From: Lachnospiraceae bacterium
Lineage (GTDB): Bacteria; Bacillota; Clostridia; Lachnospirales; Lachnospiraceae
DNA: 58,942 bases
NCBI GenBank assembly: GCA_017470735.1
Contig: JAFUYB010000074.1
Span: 1 to 58,942 of the forward strand
Reading direction: 5' to 3'
Of this stretch, positions 52,214 through 58,942 are shown in pieces. Below the pieces are notes generated by a model. It did not search any database and was not told where the DNA came from. It saw nothing but the letters and a program-made list of their open reading frames with translations. Position 1 is the stretch's first letter; every line of letters starts with the position of its first letter. The position numbers and the translations under genes were made by a program.

Positions 52214-52714
52214 ATGAAACAACGAACAAAGCTGCAAAAGACATTTATTGGCATGGCATCCATCTGTATTCCATTAGCGGTCGGCGGTGTGTCAGCCGCA
52301 TTGACCGCGGACGCGATGGCGCAGTTCGGTGAAATGAACCAGCCGCCGCTGTCGCCGCCGGGCTGGCTGTTCCCGGTGGCGTGGTCGATTCTGTATGTGC
52401 TGATGGGGATTGCGTGTTATCTGTTGTATATCGCGGAGCCGAAGGACGCGCGGCAGCAGAAAAACCGTACGATTGCGCTTTGTCTCTATGTGGGGCAGTT
52501 ATTTTTCAATTTCTGCTGGAGCCCGATCTTTTTCAAACTGGGGTGGTATTACATTGCGTTTGTCTGGCTGCTGGCGATGTGGGGACTGATTCTGGCGTTG
52601 ATGATCTTTGCCAACAAGGTAGCGAAACCTGCGGTATGGCTGTTGATCCCGTATCTCTGCTGGACGACTTTTGCGGGCTATCTGAATATCGGCGTGGCGG
52701 TGTTGAACAAATGA
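52214..52714 (+). CDS. tspO: TspO/MBR family membrane protein
   Basis: A 166-residue protein with five hydrophobic spans. The family signature is clear: MNQPPLSPPGWLFPVAWSILYVLMGIACYLLY, QLFFNFCWSPIFFKLGWYYIAFVWLLAMWGLI, and the final PYLCWTTFAGYLNIGVAVLN. TspO proteins bind porphyrins and are associated with oxidative stress or tetrapyrrole handling. The ATG at 52214 lies about ten bases after AAAGGAA; the in-frame GTG at 52184 has no ribosome site. No tetrapyrrole genes adjoin it, so a specific pathway is not indicated. Confidence 0.9.
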   Translation: MKQRTKLQKTFIGMASICIPLAVGGVSAALTADAMAQFGEMNQPPLSPPGWLFPVAWSILYVLMGIACYLLYIAEPKDARQQKNRTIALCLYVGQLFFNFCWSPIFFKLGWYYIAFVWLLAMWGLILALMIFANKVAKPAVWLLIPYLCWTTFAGYLNIGVAVLNK

Positions 52715-52904
52715 CCATAGTAATATGGTATAACAGGCATAGACCGTCCGTTATCATATAGCATCGCAAAACAAACGCAAGCATCTGTAAACACATTTGG
52801 GAGGACAGCAATGACGGAATCAAACATTACTTATTGCATGGATGAGCCGCAGAAATGGCAAATTTCGATTCCTACAGATTGTCAAAGAGCTTTAGGAGGT
52901 ATCA

Positions 52905-53435
52905 ATGTTCCGGGAAGAGTATCGGGCGGTCGCAGATGCTGCTGTTTTAAAATATGAGTTTTTAAAGAGCAATCCGTTTGGGTATTTCGTCGCCTGTGTG
53001 CTTGCCGGTATGTACATCGGTTTCGGGGTGCTTCTGGCGGCACTTTACCGGCTGACCGGTCTTGGAACGGACGCCGTCGGGGCGTTTATGGCGTCAGGCG
53101 CCGCGGCAAAGATGGCGGCGTCGCCCTCCGCGCTTTTTGTCCGGGGCATTCTCTGCAATATGCTGGTCTGCATCGCTGTCTGGTGTGGGTTTCGCTGCAA
53201 GAGCGAGAGTGGGAAGCTGATCATGATTTTCTGGTGTCTGCTCGCGTTTTTTACCACGGGCTTTGAACACAGCGTGGCAAACATGACGCTTTTGAGCTAC
53301 GCGCTGATGAATCCGATGGGACAGGCGGTGACGCTTGGTGGCTGGCTGTACAATCTGGCGTTTGTGACGCTCGGCAATATGGTGGGAGGCATCGTATTTG
53401 TCGGAGTGCCGTATATGCTGATACAGAAAAAATGA
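52905..53435 (+). pseudogene. Internally deleted formate/nitrite transporter
   Basis: A 176-residue frame related to FocA/NirC, whose members are about 260-280 residues. It keeps the N-terminal helix and first span (YEFLKSNPFGYFVACVLAGMYIGFGVLL) and the second half (GAAAKMAASPSALFVRGILCNMLVCIAVW, then FFTTGFEHSVANMTLL and the last span). The middle is missing, including the ELFTGNN signature loop that shapes the pore. The frame is continuous across the joint, so expression is possible, but a normal pentameric channel is not. TTTAGGAGG precedes the ATG. I call it a pseudogene with moderate confidence; a reduced functional variant is the alternative. Confidence 0.7.
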
Positions 53436-53500
53436 GAACCGATTTCGTGCCTGTGCGGTTGCACCCTGATAATAGACCTGGATAAAAAATGTGTCTTTTT

Positions 53501-53531
53501 TTGACACAGGAAACGGTAGATGTGCTATACT
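53501..53531 (+). promoter_or_regulatory. Promoter of the lipoprotein gene
   Basis: TTGACA (53501-53506) and TATACT (53526-53531) with a 19-base spacer, slightly long, about 65 bases before the start codon. Confidence 0.5.
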
Positions 53532-53597
53532 ATATCAGTTGGCTGTCTATGAAAGGATGGCCGTTGTAAGCAATCGCAGAAGTAAAGGAGGCAGAAA

Positions 53598-54251
53598 ATG
53601 TTTACAAGAAAAGGCGTTTCGGTTTTCGCCGCGGTGTTGGCGGTGACGGTTCTTCTGACCGGATGTATGCGGATCGGAGGGGAGATCGACACCACGAAAA
53701 GCGCAAAGAAATACACGGAAAGCGTGACGGTGTGGTTTAACAAGGCAAAGGTCGATGGCTACGCAGCCGGAGGCGGAAGCACTCTCAACATGAGCGGCAG
53801 CGATCTGGACGCGTCGGATATTTCGTCGTTCATGACCGAGATTCAGAAATATCCGGTTGTGACTATCGGTGGAAAAGAGTATTACAAGAGCGAAACGCAG
53901 AAAACCAAAGAGTCGTACTACAAAGGAAAAGGGAAAGCCGACCCTATCGTGACGAGAAGCAGCATCTACTCCGCGGACGCGTCGGAGACGGTGGGCGATT
54001 CCGTGTCGGAGGATCTCGATTCGGCGGAGGCGTATATGTCCGAGATTTTAGAGCGTATTGTCATCAAGGTGAAATTCAAGGACAAGATTGCAAAGACAAA
54101 CGGAAAGCTGTCAAAGGACAAGCGCACGGCGATATTCTCTTATGATGTCAAAGCGCTGAACAAGGTAAAGGAAATCTATGCCTATACGACCAGCGCGAAG
54201 CGGACCTTAAAGCAGGACCGCAAGACGGCGAAAGGGGCAGGAAAGAATTGA
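53598..54251 (+). CDS. Uncharacterised lipoprotein (217 aa)
   Basis: A 217-residue exported protein with signal peptide GVSVFAAVLAVTVLLTGC (lipobox LTGC). The mature part is rich in Lys, Ser and Tyr and looks like beta strands followed by a long basic helix (KRTLKQDRKTAKGAGKN). I do not recognise a family with certainty; related short lipoproteins of gut Firmicutes carry similar N-termini. TAAAGGAGG precedes the ATG. It is monocistronic, between its promoter and two terminators. A structural or envelope role is a guess only. Confidence 0.75.
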   Translation: MFTRKGVSVFAAVLAVTVLLTGCMRIGGEIDTTKSAKKYTESVTVWFNKAKVDGYAAGGGSTLNMSGSDLDASDISSFMTEIQKYPVVTIGGKEYYKSETQKTKESYYKGKGKADPIVTRSSIYSADASETVGDSVSEDLDSAEAYMSEILERIVIKVKFKDKIAKTNGKLSKDKRTAIFSYDVKALNKVKEIYAYTTSAKRTLKQDRKTAKGAGKN

Positions 54252-54253
54252 AC

Positions 54254-54291
54254 AGTCCTTTCGCGCATCGGCGGATGAGCCGGAAAGGACT
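54254..54291 (+). terminator. Terminator after the lipoprotein gene
   Basis: AGTCCTTTC (54254-54262) pairs with GAAAGGACT (54283-54291), directly after the stop codon and followed by CTT and an A-run. The A-run means it would work best for transcripts from the opposite strand. Confidence 0.6.
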
Positions 54292-54320
54292 CTTAAAAAA
54301 ATGAAAAGTAACGCATGAAT

Positions 54321-54362
54321 ATGACCCGATCTCCAAGTCCAAATGGGGATCGGGTCATTTTT
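54321..54362 (+). terminator. Second terminator after the lipoprotein gene
   Basis: ATGACCCGATC (54321-54331) pairs perfectly with GATCGGGTCAT (54348-54358), running into TTTTT. A strong intrinsic terminator on the plus strand. Confidence 0.8.
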
Positions 54363-54473
54363 GTGCATTGTTTTAAAGCCCAATCTTTCACGACATAGGG
54401 ATGCAGGCGATTTGTCGGCGAAAGGCAGTAGCGCAGTAATGATTGATGAGAGAATGATAGTATAAATTTTTAC

Positions 54474-54557
54474 GGTTGGCAAAATCAAAATAAATGGCGT
54501 TTTATGGTTGGAAAAATCAAAATAAAGACAGCTTTTTGATTGGCAAAATCAAAATAC
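54474..54557 (+). repeat. Three iteron-like repeats spaced exactly 32 bp
   Basis: GGTTGGCAAAATCAAAATA at 54474, GGTTGGAAAAATCAAAATA at 54506 and GATTGGCAAAATCAAAATA at 54538, each preceded by a T-run. The start-to-start distance is 32 bases both times, i.e. three helical turns. They end about 50 bases before the DUF4143 ATPase gene and are likely a cooperative protein-binding site. Confidence 0.85.
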
Positions 54558-54604
54558 TATGCTAAGATATAGCCATCGGATGTAGCAGAGGGAGATCCTG
54601 TGAT

Positions 54605-55921
54605 ATGTATATGAAGCGAGATATTGACGATAGATTAGCAGAGTGGGCGGCAAGCGAAAAAAGAAAGCCACTGCTCGTGCGGGGCGTGCGACAATGCGGC
54701 AAGACATCGGCAATCCGCAATTTGGGTGAATCGTTTGAATACTTCGTGGAAATCAATCTGGAGCGGAATGTGGGTCTGCATTCCGTTTTTGAAAAAGATA
54801 TTGATGTGGAGCGGATGATAGCCAGACTGGAATTGGAGACCAATCGCAAGATTGTACCACGGAAGACATTGCTATTCATCGATGAAATTCAAGCGTGTCC
54901 GAGGGCAATTACGGCACTGCGTTATTTTTATGAGGAAAAGCCAGAGCTTCATGTGATTGCAGCGGGGTCTCTTTTGGAATTTGTTTTGAACGACTCCCGA
55001 GGGAAAGCCCGTCTGGAGTTTCCGGTCGGGCGTGTGCGCAGTATCTTTATGTATCCATTTTCTTTTGAAGAGTTTTTAAAAGGGATGGGAGAAGGGATTC
55101 TGTCCGATTATTTGGAAAGCCATGTTAACGGTGATGCGGAAAATGACGCGCATGAGAAGCTGTTGGATTGGTATAAGATTTTTTTGCTCGTCGGTGGGAT
55201 GCCGGAGGCGGTTGTGGAGTATAGCGAGACGAGAAGCCTGCTTGCCTGCCGTCAGGTGCATCGGGATATCATCTTAAACTTTCGGGATGATTTTGACAAA
55301 TATGACCGGAATGTACCGGCGGATGTCATACATAGGGTGTTTTCCTATGCCGTCCACAATGTATGCGCCCAGACAAAAGCGTCTTCCGCAATTAAAGGGG
55401 TCAGTGCTTATTATTTTGATACATGTATCAAATTGCTGTGGCGTGCGGGATTGGTCTATCCGGTCAAAGCGTGTTCTGGAGATACGATTCCGCTGGGAGC
55501 ATCCGAAAAAGAGGTGAACAAAAAACTGCTTTTGTTTGACACGGGTGTGTATCTGACGGAATGCGGATTGGACACTGGAGAACTTTTAGCCACCGAAGTA
55601 TTTGATGAAATGAATAAAGGCAGTGTAGTTGAGTTGCAGACCGGATTGGAGATGATAAAGTCGATGGATGCCTATGCAGAGCCGTCGCTGTTTTACTGGT
55701 ATCGAACCGGGGCAAACGCGGAGGTGGATTATGTCATCGTACAACACGGCGCAGTTGTTCCGGTCGAGGTCAAAGCATCCGGTAAAGGTAGGATGCAAAG
55801 TCTAAGAAGTTTTCTGCGTTCTCATCCGAATGCGTCTTATGGCATACGGGTTTCGCTGGAGAATTTTTCAACCTATGAGGATATTCGTGTTTATCCTGTG
55901 TACGCGGCAAGATTTCTGTGA
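54605..55921 (+). CDS. AAA_14/DUF4143 ATPase
   Basis: A 438-residue protein of the common prokaryotic family with an AAA_14 ATPase domain and a C-terminal DUF4143 nuclease-like domain. Visible: KPLLVRGVRQCGKTSAIRNLG (Walker A, GxRQCGKT), LLFIDEIQACPRAITALRYFYEEKPELHVIAAGSLLEF (Walker B and sensor 1), and later FYWYRTGANAEVDYVIVQHGAVVPVEVKASG, where D and E-x-K give a PD-(D/E)XK-like site. Function is unknown; such genes are multicopy and often mobile. The GGGAG site lies about ten bases upstream. The 32-bp repeats before it suggest dedicated regulation. Confidence 0.88.
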   Translation: MYMKRDIDDRLAEWAASEKRKPLLVRGVRQCGKTSAIRNLGESFEYFVEINLERNVGLHSVFEKDIDVERMIARLELETNRKIVPRKTLLFIDEIQACPRAITALRYFYEEKPELHVIAAGSLLEFVLNDSRGKARLEFPVGRVRSIFMYPFSFEEFLKGMGEGILSDYLESHVNGDAENDAHEKLLDWYKIFLLVGGMPEAVVEYSETRSLLACRQVHRDIILNFRDDFDKYDRNVPADVIHRVFSYAVHNVCAQTKASSAIKGVSAYYFDTCIKLLWRAGLVYPVKACSGDTIPLGASEKEVNKKLLLFDTGVYLTECGLDTGELLATEVFDEMNKGSVVELQTGLEMIKSMDAYAEPSLFYWYRTGANAEVDYVIVQHGAVVPVEVKASGKGRMQSLRSFLRSHPNASYGIRVSLENFSTYEDIRVYPVYAARFL

Positions 55922-56114
55922 GAATATCGGACAGGGAGCGTAAGGAAAAGACGAATATCACAAAATTTCTTCCAACTACCCATTGCAAAATCGACAACAT
56001 TCGTGTAAAATAGTTGCAAGCAATAAAATTGCGTGCAATCTAAGCCAAATACCAAAGGATCTGCCGGAGGGTTCCTGATTTTGATCCGCGGCAGGATCGC
56101 GGGGTATTTGACTG

Positions 56115-56160
56115 GCGGGCATTCCAATGATACCAAATAATCATTGCCCTCAATGCCCGC
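56115..56160 (+). other. Two-tiered stem-loop upstream of the redox gene run
   Basis: Outer stem GCGGGCATT (56115-56123) with AATGCCCGC (56152-56160); inner stem CAATGAT (56125-56131) with ATCATTG (56140-56146) around an eight-base loop. Both stems are perfect. It lies 40 bases before the first gene and could be a leader structure. I recognise no known riboswitch. Confidence 0.6.
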
Positions 56161-56199
56161 GCGTGAATCAACGGCAAATAGCATAAAGGAGGTGTTCTG

Positions 56200-56607
56200 A
56201 TGAATCAGGAGGGATTGGAGCGTGTCGTCGCGTTTTTGGATGAGGCGGGGACTTACTACCTCGCGACGGCGGATGGCGACCAGCCGCGGGTGCGGCCGTT
56301 CGGGACGGCGCTTTTGTACGATGGCAGGCTCTACATTCAGACCGGAAAGGTCAAGGATGTGTCCAAGCAGCTTGCGGCAAATCCCAAAGCGGAGATCTGC
56401 GCGTTCAAAGACGGCAAATGGCTCCGTGTGGCAGGCAGGCTGATAAACGACGACAACCACGACATCAAGGTGGCGATGCTGGAAAAGATGCCGCATTTGA
56501 AAAACATGTACAGCGCGGACGACGACAATATGCAGATGCTGTACTTTGAGGATGCGACGGCGACATTCAGTTCCTTTACGAGTGAGCCGGAGGTTGTGTC
56601 GCTGTAA
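56200..56607 (+). CDS. Pyridoxamine 5'-phosphate oxidase-like flavoprotein
   Basis: A 135-residue split-barrel protein of the PNPOx-like/NimA-related group: VVAFLDEAGTYYLATADGDQPRVRPFGTALLYDGRLYIQTGKVKDVSKQLAANPKAEICAFKDGKWLRVAGRL. Such proteins bind FMN or F420-like cofactors and reduce small molecules; without the C-terminal PNPOx extension it is not a true vitamin B6 oxidase. AAAGGAGGTG precedes the ATG. It is the first of four closely spaced redox genes running to 58575, and it may be co-regulated with the glutathione peroxidase that follows after 28 bases. Confidence 0.85.
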   Translation: MNQEGLERVVAFLDEAGTYYLATADGDQPRVRPFGTALLYDGRLYIQTGKVKDVSKQLAANPKAEICAFKDGKWLRVAGRLINDDNHDIKVAMLEKMPHLKNMYSADDDNMQMLYFEDATATFSSFTSEPEVVSL

Positions 56608-56635
56608 AATATTTTCATAAAAAGGAGGAAGAAAG

Positions 56636-57175
56636 TTGATTTACGATTACACCATCAAGACAGGAAAAGGCGAAGACTTGAATCTGGCGGATTACAAGGG
56701 CAAGGTCATTATGGTCGTGAACACGGCGACCGGATGCGGGTTCACGCCGCAGTATGAGCCGATCGAGCAGATGTACCGGGATTACCACGACAAGGGACTG
56801 GAGATTTTGGACATTCCCTGCAACCAGTTCGGCGGACAGGCTCCGGGATCGGACGATGAGATCCACGAATTTTGCACGATGCACTTTAACACGACCTTCC
56901 CGCAGATGAAGAAATCCGATGTCAACGGGGAGAACGAGCTGCCGCTGTACACCTATCTGAAATCCGAAAAGGGATTTGAGGGCTTTGACGAGCACGACTT
57001 AAAGAGCCGTCTGGAGGAGATGTTCGCGAAAGCGGATCCGGACTGGGACAAGAAGCCGGACATCAAGTGGAATTTCACGAAGTTCATCATCGACCGTGAC
57101 GGAAATGTCGTGGCGCGGTTTGAGCCGACGGCGGACATGGCAAAGGTCGAGGACTGCGTGAAGAGTCTTCTGTAA
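56636..57175 (+). CDS. Glutathione peroxidase family (thiol peroxidase)
   Basis: A 179-residue peroxidase that reduces hydroperoxides. The peroxidatic cysteine is C34 in NTATGCGFTPQYEPIEQMY (Cys, not selenocysteine). The second conserved block LEILDIPCNQFGGQAPGSDDEIHEF supplies Gln and a possible resolving Cys, and IKWNFTKFIIDRDGNVVARFEPT supplies the Trp-Asn pair. In bacteria lacking glutathione this type usually uses thioredoxin. The start is TTG, eight bases after AAAGGAGG; no ATG is suitable. It lies in a redox gene run with a flavodoxin and an aldo/keto reductase. Confidence 0.9.
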   Translation: MIYDYTIKTGKGEDLNLADYKGKVIMVVNTATGCGFTPQYEPIEQMYRDYHDKGLEILDIPCNQFGGQAPGSDDEIHEFCTMHFNTTFPQMKKSDVNGENELPLYTYLKSEKGFEGFDEHDLKSRLEEMFAKADPDWDKKPDIKWNFTKFIIDRDGNVVARFEPTADMAKVEDCVKSLL

Positions 57176-57225
57176 TCGGACGACAGGCAGGAAACAGTTG
57201 TGACAGGAACGGAAAGGAGCGGCAG

Positions 57226-57618
57226 ATGAGTGCGGCTGTCAGATACTATTCAAAATCAGGGAACACAAAGGCGGTTGCCGACGCGATTGCAGAGGCGGCA
57301 GGGGTAACGGCGGTTTCGGTGGACGGTCAGGACGCCGGGATCCCGGAACCGGTGGATGTGCTGTTTGTGGGTGGGGCGGTGTACGCCTATGGGATTGACC
57401 GCCGTCTGAAGGAGTATCTAAAGACCTTACGAAAGGGTGATGCCAAGCGGGCGGTCGTCTTTTCGACCTCATGGGTGTCCAAGCACGCCATCAGTCTGAT
57501 CAAAAAGGGGCTGGAGGATGCGGGGATTCCCGTCGTGGACGATGCGTTCTATGTGCGCAACAGACCAAGTGACGAGCAACGGAAGGAAGCTGGTGCTTTT
57601 GCCAAAAAGTACCTGTGA
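57226..57618 (+). CDS. Flavodoxin-like protein
   Basis: A 130-residue short flavodoxin-type protein. The FMN phosphate loop is YYSKSGNTKAVADAIAEA near the N-terminus; VLFVGGAVYAYGIDRRLKEYL and VVFSTSWVSKHAISLIKKGLEDAGI supply the other flavin loops. It is shorter than classical flavodoxins (about 140-170 residues). It probably passes electrons between neighbours of this run. GGAAAGGAGC precedes the ATG. Spacing is 50 bases from the peroxidase and 30 to the aldo/keto reductase. Confidence 0.85.
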   Translation: MSAAVRYYSKSGNTKAVADAIAEAAGVTAVSVDGQDAGIPEPVDVLFVGGAVYAYGIDRRLKEYLKTLRKGDAKRAVVFSTSWVSKHAISLIKKGLEDAGIPVVDDAFYVRNRPSDEQRKEAGAFAKKYL

Positions 57619-57648
57619 CCGGACGGGAAAATAAGGAGGATGTGTCTT

Positions 57649-58575
57649 ATGAAGACATTGGATGTGGTAAATGGCCCTCAAAATGCGTCAGCAATCATTT
57701 TGGGATGTATGCGGATGCCCGCGCTGTCCGTGGATGAAGCGGAAAAGATGATCCATACGGCAGTTGAATTGGGGGTCAACTTTTTTGACAATGCAACCTG
57801 TTACACCGAGGGGGAGGCGGAGACGCGCTTTGGCGACGCCTTTGCCCAGAGCGGGATCCGGCGCGAGGATGTGGTGATCCAGTCCAAGTGCGGACTCTGC
57901 TTTGAACGCAATGAGTTTGACTGGACAAAGGACAACATCATCTCCAGTGTGGACGACAGCCTGCGCCGGATGAAGACGGACTATCTGGATGTGCTGCTGC
58001 TGCACCGGCCGGATCTGATTTTTGAACCGGAGCAGGTGGCGGAAGCGTTTGACATCCTGGAAAAGAACGGCAAAGTGCGCTATTTCGGCGTGAGCAATGT
58101 GCCGACGCTCCAGATTGAGCTGCTGCGGAAGTATGTCCGCCAGCCGCTCGTGTTCAACCAGTTGCAGTTTTCCATTGAGCAGTCCCAGTTGATCGACCAG
58201 GCTCTGTATGTCAACAATCTGACGACCGACCGTTCCATCGACCGCGACAACGGCACATTGGATTACTGCCGTCTCAACGATATCACGATTCAGGCGTGGT
58301 CGCCGCTCCAGCGCGGTTTCTTCGGGGGTTGCTTTGTCGATGATCCGGATTTCCCGGAGCTGAACGCGGCGCTGCAGGAGATCGGCGACAAGTACGGCGT
58401 GCCGAAGACGGCGGTAGCGATCGCGTGGATTCTGCGCCATCCGGCAAAGATGCAGGCAATCGCCGGGACGATGAATCCCGATCATCTGAAGGACATCTGC
58501 GCGGCGGCGAAGGTGGATCTGACGCATCACGAGTGGTATCAGCTCTATCTGGCGTCGGGAAAGAAGCTGCCGTAA
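57649..58575 (+). CDS. Aldo/keto reductase
   Basis: A 308-residue NADPH-dependent aldo/keto reductase with a TIM-barrel. Catalytic tetrad candidates are visible: Asp and Tyr in NFFDNATCYTEGEAE, Lys in VVIQSKCG, and His in DVLLLHRPD. The cofactor end is AIAWILRHPAKMQAIAGTMNPDHLKDI. It most resembles the YdhF-like reductases. The ATG at 57649 lies nine bases after AAGGAGG; the ATG at 57640 follows it directly and is unlikely. The substrate is unknown; carbonyl detoxification would suit the redox neighbours. It ends at a strong terminator. Confidence 0.9.
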   Translation: MKTLDVVNGPQNASAIILGCMRMPALSVDEAEKMIHTAVELGVNFFDNATCYTEGEAETRFGDAFAQSGIRREDVVIQSKCGLCFERNEFDWTKDNIISSVDDSLRRMKTDYLDVLLLHRPDLIFEPEQVAEAFDILEKNGKVRYFGVSNVPTLQIELLRKYVRQPLVFNQLQFSIEQSQLIDQALYVNNLTTDRSIDRDNGTLDYCRLNDITIQAWSPLQRGFFGGCFVDDPDFPELNAALQEIGDKYGVPKTAVAIAWILRHPAKMQAIAGTMNPDHLKDICAAAKVDLTHHEWYQLYLASGKKLP

Positions 58576-58596
58576 AAGTAAGGCAGGCATTTGTGG

Positions 58597-58640
58597 GCGC
58601 GGTGGCGTATGTATGGTATGCCGCCGCGTCTTTTTCTTTT
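58597..58640 (+). terminator. Terminator of the redox gene run
   Basis: GCGCGGTGGCGTAT (from 58597) pairs with GTATGCCGCCGCG (ending 58627), with one or two mismatched or wobble pairs, and runs into TCTTTTTC and eight Ts. Strong and just after the aldo/keto reductase stop. Confidence 0.85.
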
Positions 58641-58790
58641 TTTTCGTAATTCTTGCCCGGAAAGGACACCGCAATTCTTCCAAGCTTCGCGGGAATAAAA
58701 GTTACTATTCACAGAAAAATAACTAATCAGATGTAGCAATTCATACCACCGTTAAAGCAGCGTAAAATCAAGGTTTAGCACGGTTTTCAT

Positions 58791-58827
58791 AGAAGGACAG
58801 CTTGCACAAAAAGCAGTCCTTCTTTTT
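58791..58827 (+). terminator. Second terminator near the right edge
   Basis: AGAAGGAC (58791-58798) pairs with GTCCTTCT (58816-58823), followed by TTTT. It insulates the last promoter of the window from upstream transcription. Confidence 0.7.
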
Positions 58828-58830
58828 GTC

Positions 58831-58904
58831 GGTATTATATATAAAATAATACCAACAAGACCATTGACATTTCTGTTGGTACGATATATAATAAATAGTA
58901 CCAA
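58831..58904 (+). promoter_or_regulatory. Promoter with two dyad operators at the right edge
   Basis: TTGACA (58864-58869), 17 bases, TATAAT (58887-58892). One dyad, GGTATTAT-N7-ATAATACC (58831-58853), lies upstream; the second, TTGGTAC (58876-58882) with GTACCAA (58898-58904), surrounds the -10 box. Both share GGTA/TACC ends, so one regulator probably binds both. Confidence 0.8.
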
Positions 58905-58930
58905 TGAATTTAAGTGAAAGGAGCGAAGGA

Positions 58931-58942
58931 ATGTCAATAGTC
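58931..58942 (+). CDS. Start of a gene cut by the window end
   Basis: ATG at 58931 behind AAAGGAGCGAAGGA; only MSIV is inside the window. Its position behind an operator-laden promoter suggests a regulator or a regulated transporter, but nothing more can be said. Confidence 0.6.

Noticed and set aside
52811-52957. 48-codon frame with a good GGGAGG site before the truncated formate/nitrite transporter
   Set aside because: The second half overlaps the transporter frame and ends in a Cys/Arg-rich run; no family is recognisable, so it is more likely a fortuitous frame.
54474-54557. The 32-bp-spaced repeats as a mini CRISPR array
   Set aside because: Spacers would be only about 13 bases, repeats are not palindromic and no cas gene is near.
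57688-58683. 331-codon minus-strand frame opposite the aldo/keto reductase
   Set aside because: It is a shadow frame with the same Arg/His-rich bias; the plus-strand gene has all catalytic motifs.

Overview
The window looks like chromosome from a low- to mid-GC Gram-positive anaerobe, most likely a gut Lachnospiraceae-type Clostridia. Support: strong AGGAGG-type ribosome binding sites, DUF3793/DUF3791/DUF3990 families, TM1586-type nitroreductase, lipoprotein-anchored ABC binding proteins and GH32/YesL sugar loci. Almost every gene is on the + strand; the one clear exception is a LacI regulator at 18285-19310. No rRNA, tRNA or CRISPR array is visible. Identifications come from reading the translations; no database search was run.

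Layout. 0-3.8 kb: a small hypothetical, a KilA-N phage-type protein and a secreted M13 zinc peptidase. 3.8-8.1 kb: a metal-regulated-looking operon (operator, hairpin, DUF3793, two siderophore-type ABC half transporters). 8.1-11.2 kb: AzlC/AzlD amino-acid exporter and a tannase-like lipoprotein esterase. 11.2-12.8 kb: a HipB/HipA module behind three evenly spaced palindromes. 12.8-18.4 kb: a patchwork of a disulfide oxidoreductase, an AAA/PD-(D/E)XK protein, a nitroreductase-Rrf2 pair and several gene fragments (two GH1 tails, an alcohol dehydrogenase head, an epimerase piece). 18.3-33.3 kb: two sucrose/fructo-oligosaccharide loci, each with a LacI regulator, an ABC importer without its own ATPase, a cytoplasmic GH32 and a YesL protein; a DUF3791-DUF3990 unit lies between them. 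33.3-35.1 kb: an Rrf2-macrodomain pair and a collapsed ion-channel gene.

35.2-49.4 kb is the most unusual part: about 14 kb of tightly packed co-directional genes that look like an undescribed acyl-glycoside or lipid assembly line. It has a MATE exporter fused to an RsbW-like ATPase domain, a free acyl carrier protein, two AMP-forming acyl ligases, two tandem DUF1919 proteins, a GT1 glycosyltransferase fused to a condensation domain, a sulfotransferase, a two-carrier protein with a methionine-rich linker, and a condensation domain fused to a cyclic-nucleotide-binding domain. There is no ketosynthase, thioesterase or phosphopantetheinyl transferase. A reasonable reading (inference) is that the ligases activate acyl chains onto the carriers, condensation domains transfer them PapA-style to a glycosylated acceptor, the sulfotransferase decorates it and the MATE protein exports it. 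The locus ends in a broken methyltransferase and an ISAs1-type remnant.

49.7-58.9 kb: transposon remnant, a DUF1810-YjeF fusion, TspO, an internally deleted formate/nitrite transporter, a lipoprotein, a DUF4143 ATPase behind 32-bp-spaced repeats, then a redox run (pyridoxamine-oxidase-like protein, glutathione peroxidase, flavodoxin, aldo/keto reductase). The window ends at the first codons of a new gene behind a strong promoter with two operators.
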